From the NCBI GenBank assembly GCA_900660155.1, contig CABFPE010000562.1:1-36060 (forward strand): DNA of 36,060 nt, in the 5' to 3' direction. The stretch comes from Hofstenia miamia. Taxonomy: Eukaryota; Xenacoelomorpha; Acoela; Hofsteniidae. Numbering within the stretch: position 1 is the first letter of the stretch; every line of letters starts with the position of its first letter. Of this stretch, positions 11,290 through 22,431 are shown piece after piece. The notes beneath the pieces were generated by a model, which was not told the DNA's origin, ran no database searches, and was given only the letters and a program-made list of their open reading frames with translations. A program made the position numbers and the translations under genes.

Positions 11290-12710
11290 CGGGTAGGATC
11301 CGGAAGGATATAACGCCATGCTCATTAATGCTGCCCTCCGAACCTAAATTGGATGACAACTCACCACATGCCATAACAAACCACTTCTCTGAAGTCTTTA
11401 AAGGATTAGGACACTACAAAGTAATATATAATATAAAGTTAAAACCCTATGCAATACCCGTCATACATTCTCCTTGAGGAGTTCCACTTACAATCTCAGA
11501 TAAATTGAGAGATAAGTTGAGCAAATTGGAAGTAAATAATGTGATTACAAAAGTTGAAGATAGTGCAAATTGGGTTAACAGTCTGATGATTGCGAAAAAA
11601 CGAAATGGAGATATTCGTTTAACCAAGGATGCTAAGCAATTAAACTCGTACATCATCTGAGAACCAAATTTTGCACCAAATCATTCACACCTTCGAGAAT
11701 TCCTTAATGGTAAATCAACATTTTATGTAATTGATCTTTCTAACGCATTTTGGCATATCGAAATAACAAAGCAGTCGTCCCCATTTGGACGTTATCGATG
11801 GAACCACCTTCCTAATGGACTTTACTCTGCATTTGACAAATCCCAGCAGATGATAGACAAGATATTCGGAGGATTGCCAAATGTTATTGCCATCCATGAT
11901 GATCTGTGTATTGCAACTAATGAAGAAACGCATCATGGTACTATATTAAGAAACGTTTTTGAAAAATCACGAGAACATAACATAAAGTTTAATATTGATA
12001 AATTTGAGTACAGGAAAACGTCGGTAAAGTATATGGGCTTTATTGTAGATCAACATTGATTTCACCCCGATCAAGAAATGACAATGAAAATTGCCAATTA
12101 CCCTATACCATGTGACAAGAAGGAACTTCAGAGATTCTTAGAAATGGCAAATTTCTTTTGCTCATTTATTCCACAAATGTCCAAAATCACAGCTCCTCTT
12201 TGGTCGCTGATGAGAATAGAAATTCAATGACAATGGAACCTGAAAATACAACCACGTTTGAAACAGCTAAAGGAATTCTGGCTTCAAAACCTGTTCTTCA
12301 AATCGACATTAAATGCTGATTCTTCAGGATATTCACTTGGCGCTGTGCTATTACAAGAAGGAAGACCTTGCGCTTATGCTGGTAGATCACTAACACCTAC
12401 TGAACAAAACTATTCACAAATCGATAAAGAGCTTCTTGCTTTTTCTATGGATGTACAAAATTTCACGAATATATTTATGGAAAGCTTCTTGCTTTTTCTA
12501 TGGATGTACAAAATTTCACGAATATATTTATGGAACATGCTTTATAGTACATTCTGATTACAAAACACTGGAAGTCATCCACAAAAACAAATTCTTGATA
12601 CTCTTCCTCTCGTTCAAAGGCTGCTTGTGACCATAACAAAATACCCAGTGGCATCAATCAAATATCTTCCAGGCAAACAAATGGTTCTAGCAGACGCATT
12701 GTCATGAGTT
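11290..12710 (+). pseudogene. Gypsy reverse transcriptase and RNase H (fossil)
   Basis: The reverse transcriptase fingers and palm run from about 11290 to 12060, with the active-site segment IHDDLCIA near 11895. The connection and RNase H follow at about 12240-12710, with ADSSGYSLGAVLLQEG and the ELLAF helix. Family and order are clear. The region is broken in several places. Confidence 0.8.
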
Positions 12711-12779
12711 AAATATCAAGGAAGCTCAGATAGTGATCACAAATTAGAGAATGAACTATCATTCGCCATCCATCAGGTC

Positions 12780-13590
12780 CTAAAGCATAGTCTTAATCCA
12801 ATTGACACAAGAATGAAGATGAGCCTAGCAGAGGTCACAAAAAACGACGCTCAACTGTCCAGGGTGATGTCATTTATTCAAAATGGCTGGCCAGAAAAGT
12901 TACCACAGAAGGATCAGGATTTGATTCTATTGTGGAAATTAAGATATGAACTATCGATAGTTGATGGAATCATTCTAAAGGGCGACAGAATAATCATACC
13001 TTCTTCAATGAAATACAAACTTCTTGAGCTCATTCATACTGCGCACAAAGGCAAAAGAGAGATACTATGGGGAGAAAATGAGTGAGGGCATTGAAAAATA
13101 TAGAAAAAAAATTGTGTTATATTATTAGTCCTATGAATAGAAGTCAACCAATGATACCACATAAGAGACCAAATGTTTCTTGGATGAAAATTGCGTTGAT
13201 ATTGCTGAATCAATGGATCAAAATTATTTAATAATAATAGACTACTACTCCTGCTTTATAGTATACAAACAATTGAAAAATAAAACTAACAAAAGCCCTA
13301 AAGACGTTTTTTCATATTTTGGAATACCAATAGGAATATTCCCTGACAACTATCCATTGAACTCATTTAAAATGAAAAAATTTGAAAATAGCTACTATTT
13401 TATGTTTACAACTTCTAGTCTTTAATTTTCAAGATCCAATGGATTAGCAGAAAAAGCAGTTCACATATTTAAAAAAATCATAAAAAGGTGCAATGACATA
13501 TACTATGGAATACTGTTGTATAACAATACTCCAAAATCGTATTTAAGGGCCTCACCTGCACATCTTATTCAAAATAGAAGTCTAAAAATT
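12780..13590 (+). pseudogene. Gypsy integrase, N-terminal and core part (fossil)
   Basis: A region like the linker and zinc-binding N-terminal domain of Gypsy integrases starts near 12800. The catalytic-core remnant includes GLAEKAV near 13441 and SPAHL near 13553, both typical of Gypsy integrase. It stops where another element is inserted. Confidence 0.7.
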
Positions 13591-14730
13591 GGCTTTTTAT
13601 AATATTCCAGTTCATATCAAGGATCGATACAAGACTGCATTTTTGGAGCATGATGGAAACAAATATCAGTTTTGTAGAGCCCCTATGGGTTTAAGTTACT
13701 CTGTTGCGCCTTGTCAGCTATTATCGTGTGCTATTCTTGCTCCTATTCGAAAGACATGTTCATTTTCTTGGTCACATATTGACAACTTTCTTTTGGTATT
13801 TGATAGGAAAGACTGGAACATTGTTAAAAGATGGTTAAATACAATAAGATCAATTGGTATCAAAATATTACAAATAGATGAATCAGCTGGATTACAATCG
13901 TCATTACAATTTTTGGGATTCTACATAGACATTGCAGAAAGTATTATATCGGCCACAGAACAAAGAAAGAAGAATTTACATATTATAGCTGAAATTCCCC
14001 TTAGAGCCATTAATTATAAGAGTAGAGAAAGAATTTTGGGACATCTTACGTTTTCTTGGCCGTTGGTAGCTACGTTTAATATACTAAAGCCATTATATAA
14101 TTTGGACGATCCCAGATTCGATTTGGCGCAAAGAATTACTACAGCATTACTTAGGACAGCAAAATTCTCAGCACCGTGGAACAATACTTACTATTCAACT
14201 TCAACACAGTTATGGTATACCGATGCCTCAGAGATTGGACTAGGATTAGTGGACCCGCTAGGATATGAGTACTCATATAAATTACAATATAGTGCACACA
14301 TCTTTCAACTGGAGTTACAAGCTATCGCTATTGCAATATGGAAAGCGGAACATGGTGCGACTATTATTACGGACAATTGGGCTCTATGTCAGTCTCTAAG
14401 GTCGAGAAAACTTTTTTTTTATTGTGTATCTTCGCAACAATGTTGGTTAAACTTAAAAGCTTAATTATACACTGGGTGCCTACAGATCAGAATATTGCAG
14501 GCATTGCTAGCAGGACTCTCTCCCTCACTCAGGCGCCATTGTGGTTTCCGTAAAGAATATATATACTTTAGACTGAATTTAATACAGTGTAATTTGTTCG
14601 AACTGGTGCTACTGCTTCCTATTATAGTCATTTAAAACTTAACAGCATTTGCTTCGCTTATTCGTTCTGACTATAAAAGGAAATATTAAGCCATTATTTG
14701 TCATATGCCTTGTAAGCTAATGAAGAGAGA
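13590..14730 (+). mobile_element. Second retroelement fragment inserted in the Gypsy integrase
   Basis: The insert carries the palm of a reverse transcriptase (GLSYSVAPCQ, then SHIDNFLLVF) followed by an RNase H with YTDASEIGLGL, a TDN segment and HWVPTDQNIAG. The RNase H after the polymerase and the palm style point to a DIRS- or LTR-type element rather than a LINE. The family is not assigned. It lacks the start of the polymerase and shows no gag, integrase or LTR, so it is a fragment. It has fewer breaks than its host and is therefore younger. Gypsy integrase sequence resumes just to its right. Confidence 0.65.
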
Positions 14731-15125
14731 ATTTCTGCCAACAGTAGTGAAGCATCTATTACCTAACTTAACCTATCGTTATGAAATTAACACGAAAAAC
14801 ATGCTCCTACCAAAGAATCAAAATTTACTATGACCCTGGAACAAGAATTCTAAATGAACTCCCTGGAGAAATCGGCATTATAAAAAAATTTTGAAATGAA
14901 ACAGGACGCATTATATCTAAAGCAAGTAAGTCTCAATCTTACTGGATTAAGTTAAAAGGAAGTGGGAATGTGATAAGAAGAAACAGACAGCATCTACAAG
15001 AAGATTACAACGAGTATATAAAGCTTGGTTTCTATGATGATTACTTGCCACCTGACAGTGAGTCGCCTCCAGAACAAATCCACACATTTGTTAAGAAGAT
15101 CCAATCGCGCAAGAAAGGAAGTTGA
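14730..15125 (+). pseudogene. Gypsy integrase C-terminal part (fossil)
   Basis: The stretch resembles the C-terminal end of Gypsy integrases, including RRNRQHLQED near 14980, and continues the domain order after the inserted element. It is broken. A purine-rich run at 15152-15163 follows, as expected for a polypurine tract. Confidence 0.65.
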
Positions 15126-15246
15126 TAGATATGGTATATATGTATCCCATTAAAGAAGAAGGGTGTAGTAGTATTATAGTAACACCCGGAATTAACCTGT
15201 TCCTGTCACAGACTATTTACCGTATATTTACCTGTAACAAGCCCAT

Positions 15247-15273
15247 TATATATATATATATATATATATATAT
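15247..15273. repeat. (TA)n microsatellite
   Basis: Interrupts the probable 3' LTR of the Gypsy fossil. Confidence 0.9.
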
Positions 15274-15274
15274 T

Positions 15275-15540
15275 TGAAATATCTCGCTCTTTGTATAAGA
15301 AACAAGAGGTAAAGTTTACTGAGCGCGAATTGGTGTCCAAATTCCATAGTACATGGAGCGAGGTTTAACTCCGTCCAGGAAAACGTTTTGTCAAGACAAA
15401 GGTTTTCTTTAATTTTTAGACATTAATTGAACTATGAAAAATACTTAAACAATTTATTTTTCAAACTTTAATTTTTCCTGAAAAAATTTTTAATTTAGAT
15501 ATATCTCGCTTTTATGTATTAGTATAGATAGGATAACAAG
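15275..15540. other. Sequence between the Gypsy element and the LINE
   Basis: No gene. It holds ATATCTCGCT twice (15279-15288 and 15501-15510); the second copy pairs with an inverted copy at 19359-19369. Part of it could belong to the Gypsy 3' LTR. Confidence 0.4.
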
Positions 15541-17785
15541 CTCTTTATTCATTATAAATAATGACAAAAATGTGCTTACATATAATTTACAAAACTAACA
15601 AAATACTATCAAATAACAAAATTATTAATTGGAAGCATTTATCAAACAAAACAATAGTGTTCCCAGGCATGCATTTTTTTGGAAGCACCTACTATGTTCT
15701 GGTGGCTTAAGAGGTTATGTTTTAACGCTTTCTTGAAGATATTAATATTTTTTGACAATCTAATTTCTGTATCTAATTTATTCCATTCCCTTGCTGTGTT
15801 TAACACAAAGGAATCTTGAAAATATTTGGACTGGTTTAATACTGCTACAATGCATGACTGATTCCGAGAATTATATTTTACAATAGGGTCCATAAATTTT
15901 AGGGAATCTGTTAGCTTATTTGCATGTTTGTACATTGTAACTAAACTCATAAATTTGATGATATACTTAGGAGTTAGTAACCTGTATTTCGATAAATATT
16001 TACTAGTTAATTGTTTGTCAATGTTGAATAGTGTCCATATGGCTCTATAATAGACACTATTTATTCTTTCATTTTGGTATATATTTAAGGAATTCAAAAT
16101 TGTGCATGCATACAAGAATGGACTAATGACGAAAGAATTTATAAGAAATGGTTCTTCAAAATTTTTTTCAATTCTTTGATGTATTGGATTCCTTGGTTCA
16201 TTTTTCTTAATTTGCTGCCTATAAATTCGTTAAAGTTCAAAGAGTTATCTATTTGGACACCTAAATATGTAATTGTGCTGGATTGTTGGACTGTTGTTTC
16301 CTTGAAATTTAAATTGATTTCATTGGCTATGATTTTACAAATATTTGGAGAAAATATAGTGAATTGTGTTTTTTCTATATTTATTGTTAATTGATTTTGG
16401 TTGAAATAATGAATAATCTTTTCTAAACTTGATTCAAGCATTTTAGAGGCCATGTGAGGACTTGGGTTCTTTGCAATTATACATGTATCATCAGCGTATT
16501 GGAAAATCGTACAATCCCTGATTTGATTACTTATATCATTCATGTAAATAGAAAACAGTAATGGACCCAACACTGTTCCCTGTGGAACTCCTTTTATGGG
16601 TGTTTGATATTCAGAGTAGATATTTCCCAATTTTACACGTTGCATTCTCTTAGTTAGAAAGCAATTGATTAATTCGACACTGTTACTATCAAAACCATAT
16701 GCAGTTAATTTTTGACATAGTATGATGTGGTTCATGCTGTCAAAGGCTTTGCTGAGGTCAAGCAGAGCTACTGCCGTACTACAATAATTATTTAAGTTAA
16801 GGCGAATTTTTTCAATTACACTTAACAAAGCATCTGTCGTAGAATAGTTAACTCGAAATCCAAACTGGTTATCTGATAATATATTGTATCTATTGAGATA
16901 TTCGTATATTTGATTACTTAGGATTTTTTCAAAGATTTTGGCGAATGGATTTGTGATTGAAATTGGTCTATAATTGGAAGCTACTAATGGGTTTCCTTTT
17001 TTGAAGATTGGTGAAACATCTGACAATTTAAGTCGTTGTGGAAATTTTGCCTGTCTTATTGAGTAGTTGAAAATAAATAAAAGCGGGTCGACAAACTGCA
17101 GAATAAATTTTTTAATAATTGAAAAAGGAATATTTCCTTCCCCACAGGATTTATTTACATCAAGCCTTGCGATGGTTTTAAGCAAAGTTCTTTTAGTTAT
17201 GAAATTAAAACTAAATGAAGAGTTCACTTTTTCAGGAAGCTTAACTGTTGTTACTGCACCATCAAATGTACCTTGCCTTATAAATGTGTGGTTAAGATGA
17301 TGAGCAATTTCCTTTTGATTTCTTACTTCTTTTTTGTTAATATATAAACTTATGAGGCGTGTATCTAGTTTTTTACTCCTGTTTAGGAACCTGTTCATAA
17401 AACGCCATTTATCTTTGCTTGTAGTGAGCTCTTCAAAAAGATTATTGGCAAAATCTTTTTGTAATTTGTTTTTTCTAATTAAAAGGCATTTGGTAATGTT
17501 CTTATATTCAACCTTTAGATCGAAACTATCCAATTTGTCAATATATAGCTTTCTCCACATTTCCTGTTTTTTCTTCTCTTGGAATTTATATTCAGAATCT
17601 CGATGTAACTGTGTGCATATATTTCTAGCTTTTGATGTATTCACAAATTTTTTTCTTATTGGTGCTAAAGCATTAAGACAAGTGGTCAGTTGTGATAATA
17701 AGAAACCTAGCATTCTATCAACGTTATTTAAAGTATAGATATAATCATAGGGGATGTTGTTCAGGAGCAATTTAAATTTTGTCTA
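15540..17785 (-). mobile_element. 5'-truncated non-LTR retrotransposon (LINE), CR1/Jockey group
   Basis: The element runs right to left, with reverse transcriptase, a C-terminal tail region and a short AT-rich 3' stretch ending near 15540. The apurinic endonuclease domain that should precede the polymerase is absent: an in-frame TAG lies just before the first recognisable codon near 17785. This 5' truncation is typical of LINE insertion. I could not find a clear target-site duplication or poly(A) tail, so the ends are approximate. Confidence 0.85.
15642..17785 (-). pseudogene. LINE reverse transcriptase (ORF2 fragment)
   Basis: The long frame from about 17770 to 16139 encodes some 540 residues. 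Motifs appear in order: YRPISI, LLDLSKAFDS (catalytic Asp at about residue 338), KGVPQGTVLGPLLF, FQYADDTC (YADD at about 425-428) and TYLGVQID. A single frameshift near 16140-16150 moves reading into a second frame, 16138-15642. That frame carries the usual C-terminal region of CR1/Jockey-type proteins, ending REWNKLDTEIR and a FKKALK-like helix. The protein reverse-transcribes its own RNA at a nicked target. The missing endonuclease and the shift make this copy inactive, but the long open frame shows it is fairly young. I cannot choose among the CR1, L2, Daphne and related families without a search. Confidence 0.85.
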
Positions 17786-18097
17786 AATTAAATTTATTTT
17801 GGGAGAAAATTAATCAAAAATTTTAATTATAAATCTTTTTTTGCAGAATAAAAAGTTCATTCTATCTTTATTTACTGTGATTTATGGTATTTCCTGTAAT
17901 TTGCTTTGAAAAATGTAATGGTTTCAAGCTTAACTTTCAGTTCAAAAAAAGTAATGTGGTTCTTGTACGAAATTAAAAGCTTACGCGTAACTAAATACAA
18001 TTAATTATCATTTTTACGACTCCACATCAGATATTATCATAATTGGCGGGAAATTGCAAACAAAACTAGCTGCCGAAAATGATTGACCGCTATCAAT
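17786..18097. other. AT-rich stretch between LINE and decayed coding remnant
   Basis: Nothing recognisable. It may be the left part of whatever element carries the remnant at 18190-19340. Confidence 0.4.
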
Positions 18098-18189
18098 TTA
18101 CTTTTTTATCCAATCAACGCTCACAAATGATATTTGATCATCACAACATAAATAATTTCTACTTAGTTTAAAATTGAGTTTGCAATTAT

Positions 18190-19340
18190 TCAAGGAATTC
18201 AGGGACAGAGATGAAGAAAATCTCATAAATAGTATTACACAGGCAGAAAACAAACGAAAATGTGTTCGTCGAAAATTCATTTAGAGATGGAGAAGTTCCT
18301 TAATGAAAAGGAAAATTAGACGCAAGAAGAAGAGTTTATCAACCAATGTCAATGTCAACCCTACAAAAGTCGTTAGACAGCGCAAAAGAAATTGCAGAGA
18401 TGGTCGTAATAAACAGATACTTTTCCTCCAAACTTTTAATTTGTGATAAATCGATTGTGAGAAGGATGCGTGATTATTTTAGTTTTAGTCACATTGATTT
18501 AAATGCAGCATGCAAAAAATTTCTCTTTGATGTCTATCGGACACAAGTATGCAGTAGGGTTTATCAATGTAAACAATGTTTAAGAAGTTTTACAAATAAA
18601 CACGTCATGACTTATGTCACAAAATAATAAGTGTTAAAGGAACAGACCTTGTAAATTTCCCAAATTCCAGTAAAGATCACCGGCCAAGTAGGGGCAGTGG
18701 ACATTGTAAATCGTTTCAATATGCACAATCAAGGCCTTAATACGACACGTGGTATCGAAAACTTTCTTTACTAAAAACTAGGTGAATATTTTTGGAGAAG
18801 CTTTTTGGCAAATCTAAAAATCTGCGGAATGTTGATAATTTGCTGGAAGAGGTTAAAAATTTAGACAGTGAAAATAAAGAATTGAAAAGATTTTATAATA
18901 TTCATACTTTGAGTGGTAAATCAAGAAAATAGGAGCAGATGTTTACTAAAGTTTCCACGCATGAAGCTATGAAAAAGCTTATGGTAGAAATAAAGAATAA
19001 CTTAAATAATGAAATTGAAACTCTTTCATTTTCTGTTTTAAAAGCAATGAATTTTGTTTATTTACAATCACAAATAAATTACAGAGCTGGCCCTATTTTA
19101 AAGTTTTTTGTAAAAGATTTTAACGCTTTGCAAACTGGTCGACAGCATACATCAACATCTAATAACAAAACTGGTGCAAAATACGAGGTGAGGATTAGAG
19201 TTTCTCCTGAACAAGGACCAGAGATTTCTTAAATGCTAAATGAATGTAGCATTTTCGCCAATCATAGACCATTGTATATATTTGACAGTTTTAAAAATAC
19301 ATTAGAAACTGCAATGCCAAGTAAAATTGAAAAAATGATT
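18190..19340 (+). pseudogene. Decayed protein-coding remnant, unrecognised
   Basis: Several plus-strand open pieces in different frames follow one another. First is a very basic stretch with IRRKKKS and RQRKRN (about 18310-18400), then a piece with cysteines (CSRVYQCKQC, about 18550-18580). After these comes a charged, coiled-coil-like stretch with LLEEVKNLDSENKELK (about 18840-18890). The last and longest piece, 18939-19232, contains YRAGPILKFFVKDFNAL. The order of a basic part, Cys-rich part and coiled coil resembles the DNA-binding front half of some DNA transposases, but I do not recognise the family. An 11-bp inverted repeat at 15500-15510 and 19359-19369 could mark its outer ends, with the LINE inserted in between. 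It is certainly not intact as read. Confidence 0.4.
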
Positions 19341-19432
19341 GAAAAATGTTAAACTGATAGCGAGATATACTTACACTTTTACCAATATCGAGATGTACAT
19401 AAAAAAGGTTTACTGAGAACAAAATATTTATT

Positions 19433-19439
19433 TATATAT

Positions 19440-19472
<33 letters not shown>
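19433..19472. repeat. (TA)n microsatellite, interrupted
   Basis: Two runs separated by one extra A. Confidence 0.9.
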
Positions 19473-19661
19473 ATGTATAATAACATAACAAATGCAGAAT
19501 CAATTTTTATTAACAGGCAGAAAACAAACTTAAAGTTCAAATATCATCAAACCCTCGATTTATATTAGATTATTATAATTATTTAAATGATTAGTAAATA
19601 TATTATGTATCAAATTTTTATGCATAACTAACTTATCGCATTAGAGAATATATGGCTCCAA

Positions 19662-19664
19662 ATA

Positions 19665-19702
<38 letters not shown>
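19662..19702. repeat. (TA)n microsatellite, interrupted
   Basis: TA run with one TG interruption. Confidence 0.9.
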
Positions 19703-19707
<5 letters not shown>

Positions 19708-20591
19708 AGGGATTAATTAAGCATATCAAATGTCTGCATACACTTAATAAACCGAAGACCCTCAAAGCTATCTAATAATTACAATATGATGACATACGTT
19801 AAATATGATAAAAAGCACGAGTTTTACGTAAACTTCACCATTAACATTTATTTGTGAATTAATTCTGAGTGTAAGCTAACAATTTGCCTTGCAGTTATGT
19901 TAATGTAAAACGCCATTTAAACGGGGTTTTTTTACTGTTGAATTGAATCCCTTCCCTTAACAGAGGAAGGAAATTTAACTGTCAATTTGTGGTTGCTGAC
20001 TTAGATCAAGGCAAAGTAATATTAAATCCAATAGAATAACAGACATTTCACACTTCCTAGGAATAATGAAGCTGAGAAAGAGCAATGATGAAAAACTGGC
20101 AGTCATCAATTAAGAAGCTTCTTCATCAAGTGGGAGAATGAAGGTGCTCAAATAAGCAAATTCTCTTAAAGCAAACAATGAGATTAAGCATGCATAATTG
20201 CCGTGGCCTGGGACTGGATTGTTCAAGTTCAATGTTGGAATACTTCGTGGGTGCACTGCATGCATTTAAGAAGAGGTCCATCTTGCCTTGCCTGTGCAAT
20301 TTTTTAACCACCGACTAAACCTGATGTTTAGCAAAATGTGTATGATTCAAGAAATCAATAATATTTTTGTCATTGTAAATGATATGTTCAATTTTATCTA
20401 CTCATCAAGCCAAAGATCCCATGGATTTTCTACAATTGTAGAATTAGACTCTACAGAGAAAAAGCAAAGCTTGTTATGATACGCTCCAACACATTGGGTT
20501 CAAAGCCATAATGCAATTCTCGTCTTTGTATATTTTTACAAATTATTGAAATCTTTCTTGAGGAAGGAGTAAATCGAGATTCAAAAGCTGC

Positions 20592-20593
<2 letters not shown>

Positions 20594-20625
<32 letters not shown>
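20594..20625. repeat. (TA)n microsatellite
   Basis: Pure dinucleotide run flanked by ATG on both sides. Confidence 0.9.
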
Positions 20626-20628
<3 letters not shown>

Positions 20629-22431
20629 AATGATCCTTGCATAGATTCTTTCACCCAAAATATGCCCCTCTAAAACAAATTCCTGGATTCGTGCCTGATT
20701 ATATTTTATTATTATTTACAATACCTTCTATTGATATTTACAAATTTTTCTTGGTTTCATGCTTTTAAACAAGTATTGATTGCGAAACTTACTAAATCTC
20801 CATTTTCTAAAATTTTATTTGCATTTAATAACAATTATTATTAACACTAGAACAGCGAGTACTCATTGAGAATATATTTACATCTGATGTTTCAAATGCG
20901 AATATCATGGAATAGAATCAAAATTTCTACAAATAGCTAATTCAATGAAATTATCAACATATTTGAAAGTATTGTAACTGCTATTAATTTTTCTGAATGA
21001 ATAATGAAGCAAATAAAAAATCATTTTTAGTGGTCATTTTGACCTATTATGGAGTTTTTGTTGAGGAATAACTTTCAGCTAAGTGGGTTGTCTAATATTT
21101 CATTACTTTGCTATATGTTCATAATAACTTAATTTATATATATAATATAAATTATACCTCATTTTCATAATCATTGTGCAAACTCCAGTTAGATTATTCT
21201 TAGATAGTATTTAAGAACAATGCATCAATCCAGATTTTGCAATTGCGTATTACCAAATATTGATTAATTTACTTTACAATTTTTATCACTAGTTAAACAA
21301 TCTTTTTAATGCTGTTTTCTACTAAAATCCCCGGCCTATTAAATTGCATCTTAAGTACTAGACTAGACTGACGTTATATATCTTACAAATTCATATATTA
21401 CTTAGCAAAAATCAATAGCACTACAAAATTTTGAGAGAGATACAACGCAAGTAGAGAACAAAGGAAACAAGAAAAGGAGCACCATAACATAATATCAGCA
21501 GTTATATTTAACTATCACAAAGTGTACAAATTGGCAGGAAATATTTGAATAAGCAATGTCAATGTCTTCTGCATTTGGCTTGTTGGAATTGAAAGCAACC
21601 CCCTTTTTTCTTGAAGTAAATATGCTTATCTATGTATACAAATTGAATTTACTCAAATATTGACCCATTCACTACACGAAAAATTTGCTTCCTGCAAAAC
21701 ATTTCTGCCGCACGATGCCGCACGGAAGATGATTAGAGTGCTATTTTAATACATGGCATAAAGATTGTTTTTAATTATTGCTTTAAATGGGCCTGCATTT
21801 GTCCGGCGTTAAGAAGTCTTTTGGAATAAAGAATCAATTTAAGTTATAGTACTGCTTTCTTCAAAGGAAATATATTAATAGATTTTGGAGCAATTTATAT
21901 TTTAAACATCCATTACTATCTCAAGGCGAATAAAATACTAATTTCCCTAAACATTTTAAATATTTTCTCTGAAAGAAAGATGCAATACAATATACATTCT
22001 TCGCCGCACAGGAAGGCTTCGAAACAACATACAAATACACTCAATTGTTAAAATATTTAATGCCTTAAATCAATGTTTAAGTGCCTTCGCGCGAAAGAAA
22101 TATTTTAGCAAAAAGCAAATATTTTATGTAATGTTTTTTCAATGTAGTAGTTAGACTATTTTTTTAATTAAGTTTTCTATGAAATTCTGCCTATTGAATT
22201 TCATCTTAACTCCTAGACTAGATATCATATACTTTACATACTATTTACATAAGTTTAAATCTCTTAGGAACATTTGAAGGCATTCGATAATCAATAGAAG
22301 CAGCATTTATATAGTAGCATATGTCCTAAAATATTAGTATGCTAATTAAAGAAAAGCACATTGGATGGACGGATCTGGAAGTTCTAGCATTAATATGAAT
22401 TTTAATTTTAATCTAAATAAAGTGTGAGTGG

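Larger units (their letters stand above)
10048..15246 (+). mobile_element. Ty3/Gypsy LTR retrotransposon fossil, Mag-like lineage
   Basis: Parts lie in the standard Gypsy order: gag with a zinc-knuckle nucleocapsid, aspartic protease, reverse transcriptase, RNase H and integrase, then a polypurine tract and a probable start of the 3' LTR near 15164. The gag style, with two cysteine knuckles ending in NHFTTMC, resembles the Mag-type lineage. The coding region is broken in more than ten places, so this is an old, dead copy. A second retroelement of about 1.1 kb is inserted in the integrase. The 5' LTR is not recognisable and the 3' LTR seems to fade at a TA microsatellite. Confidence 0.85.
19341..22431. 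other. Intergenic region downstream of the GPCR
   Basis: About 3 kb without a supported gene. It contains three (TA)n regions and a local degenerate duplication: about 21295-21420 resembles 22150-22290, sharing TAGACTAGA and ATCAATAG landmarks. Any 3' UTR of the GPCR would start at 22431 going left; an ATTAAA variant poly(A) signal lies near 22400-22412 on the minus strand. Confidence 0.4.

Noticed and set aside
17067-17738. Plus-strand open frames rich in Phe and Leu inside the LINE.
   Set aside because: They are opposite-strand shadows of the reverse transcriptase frame.
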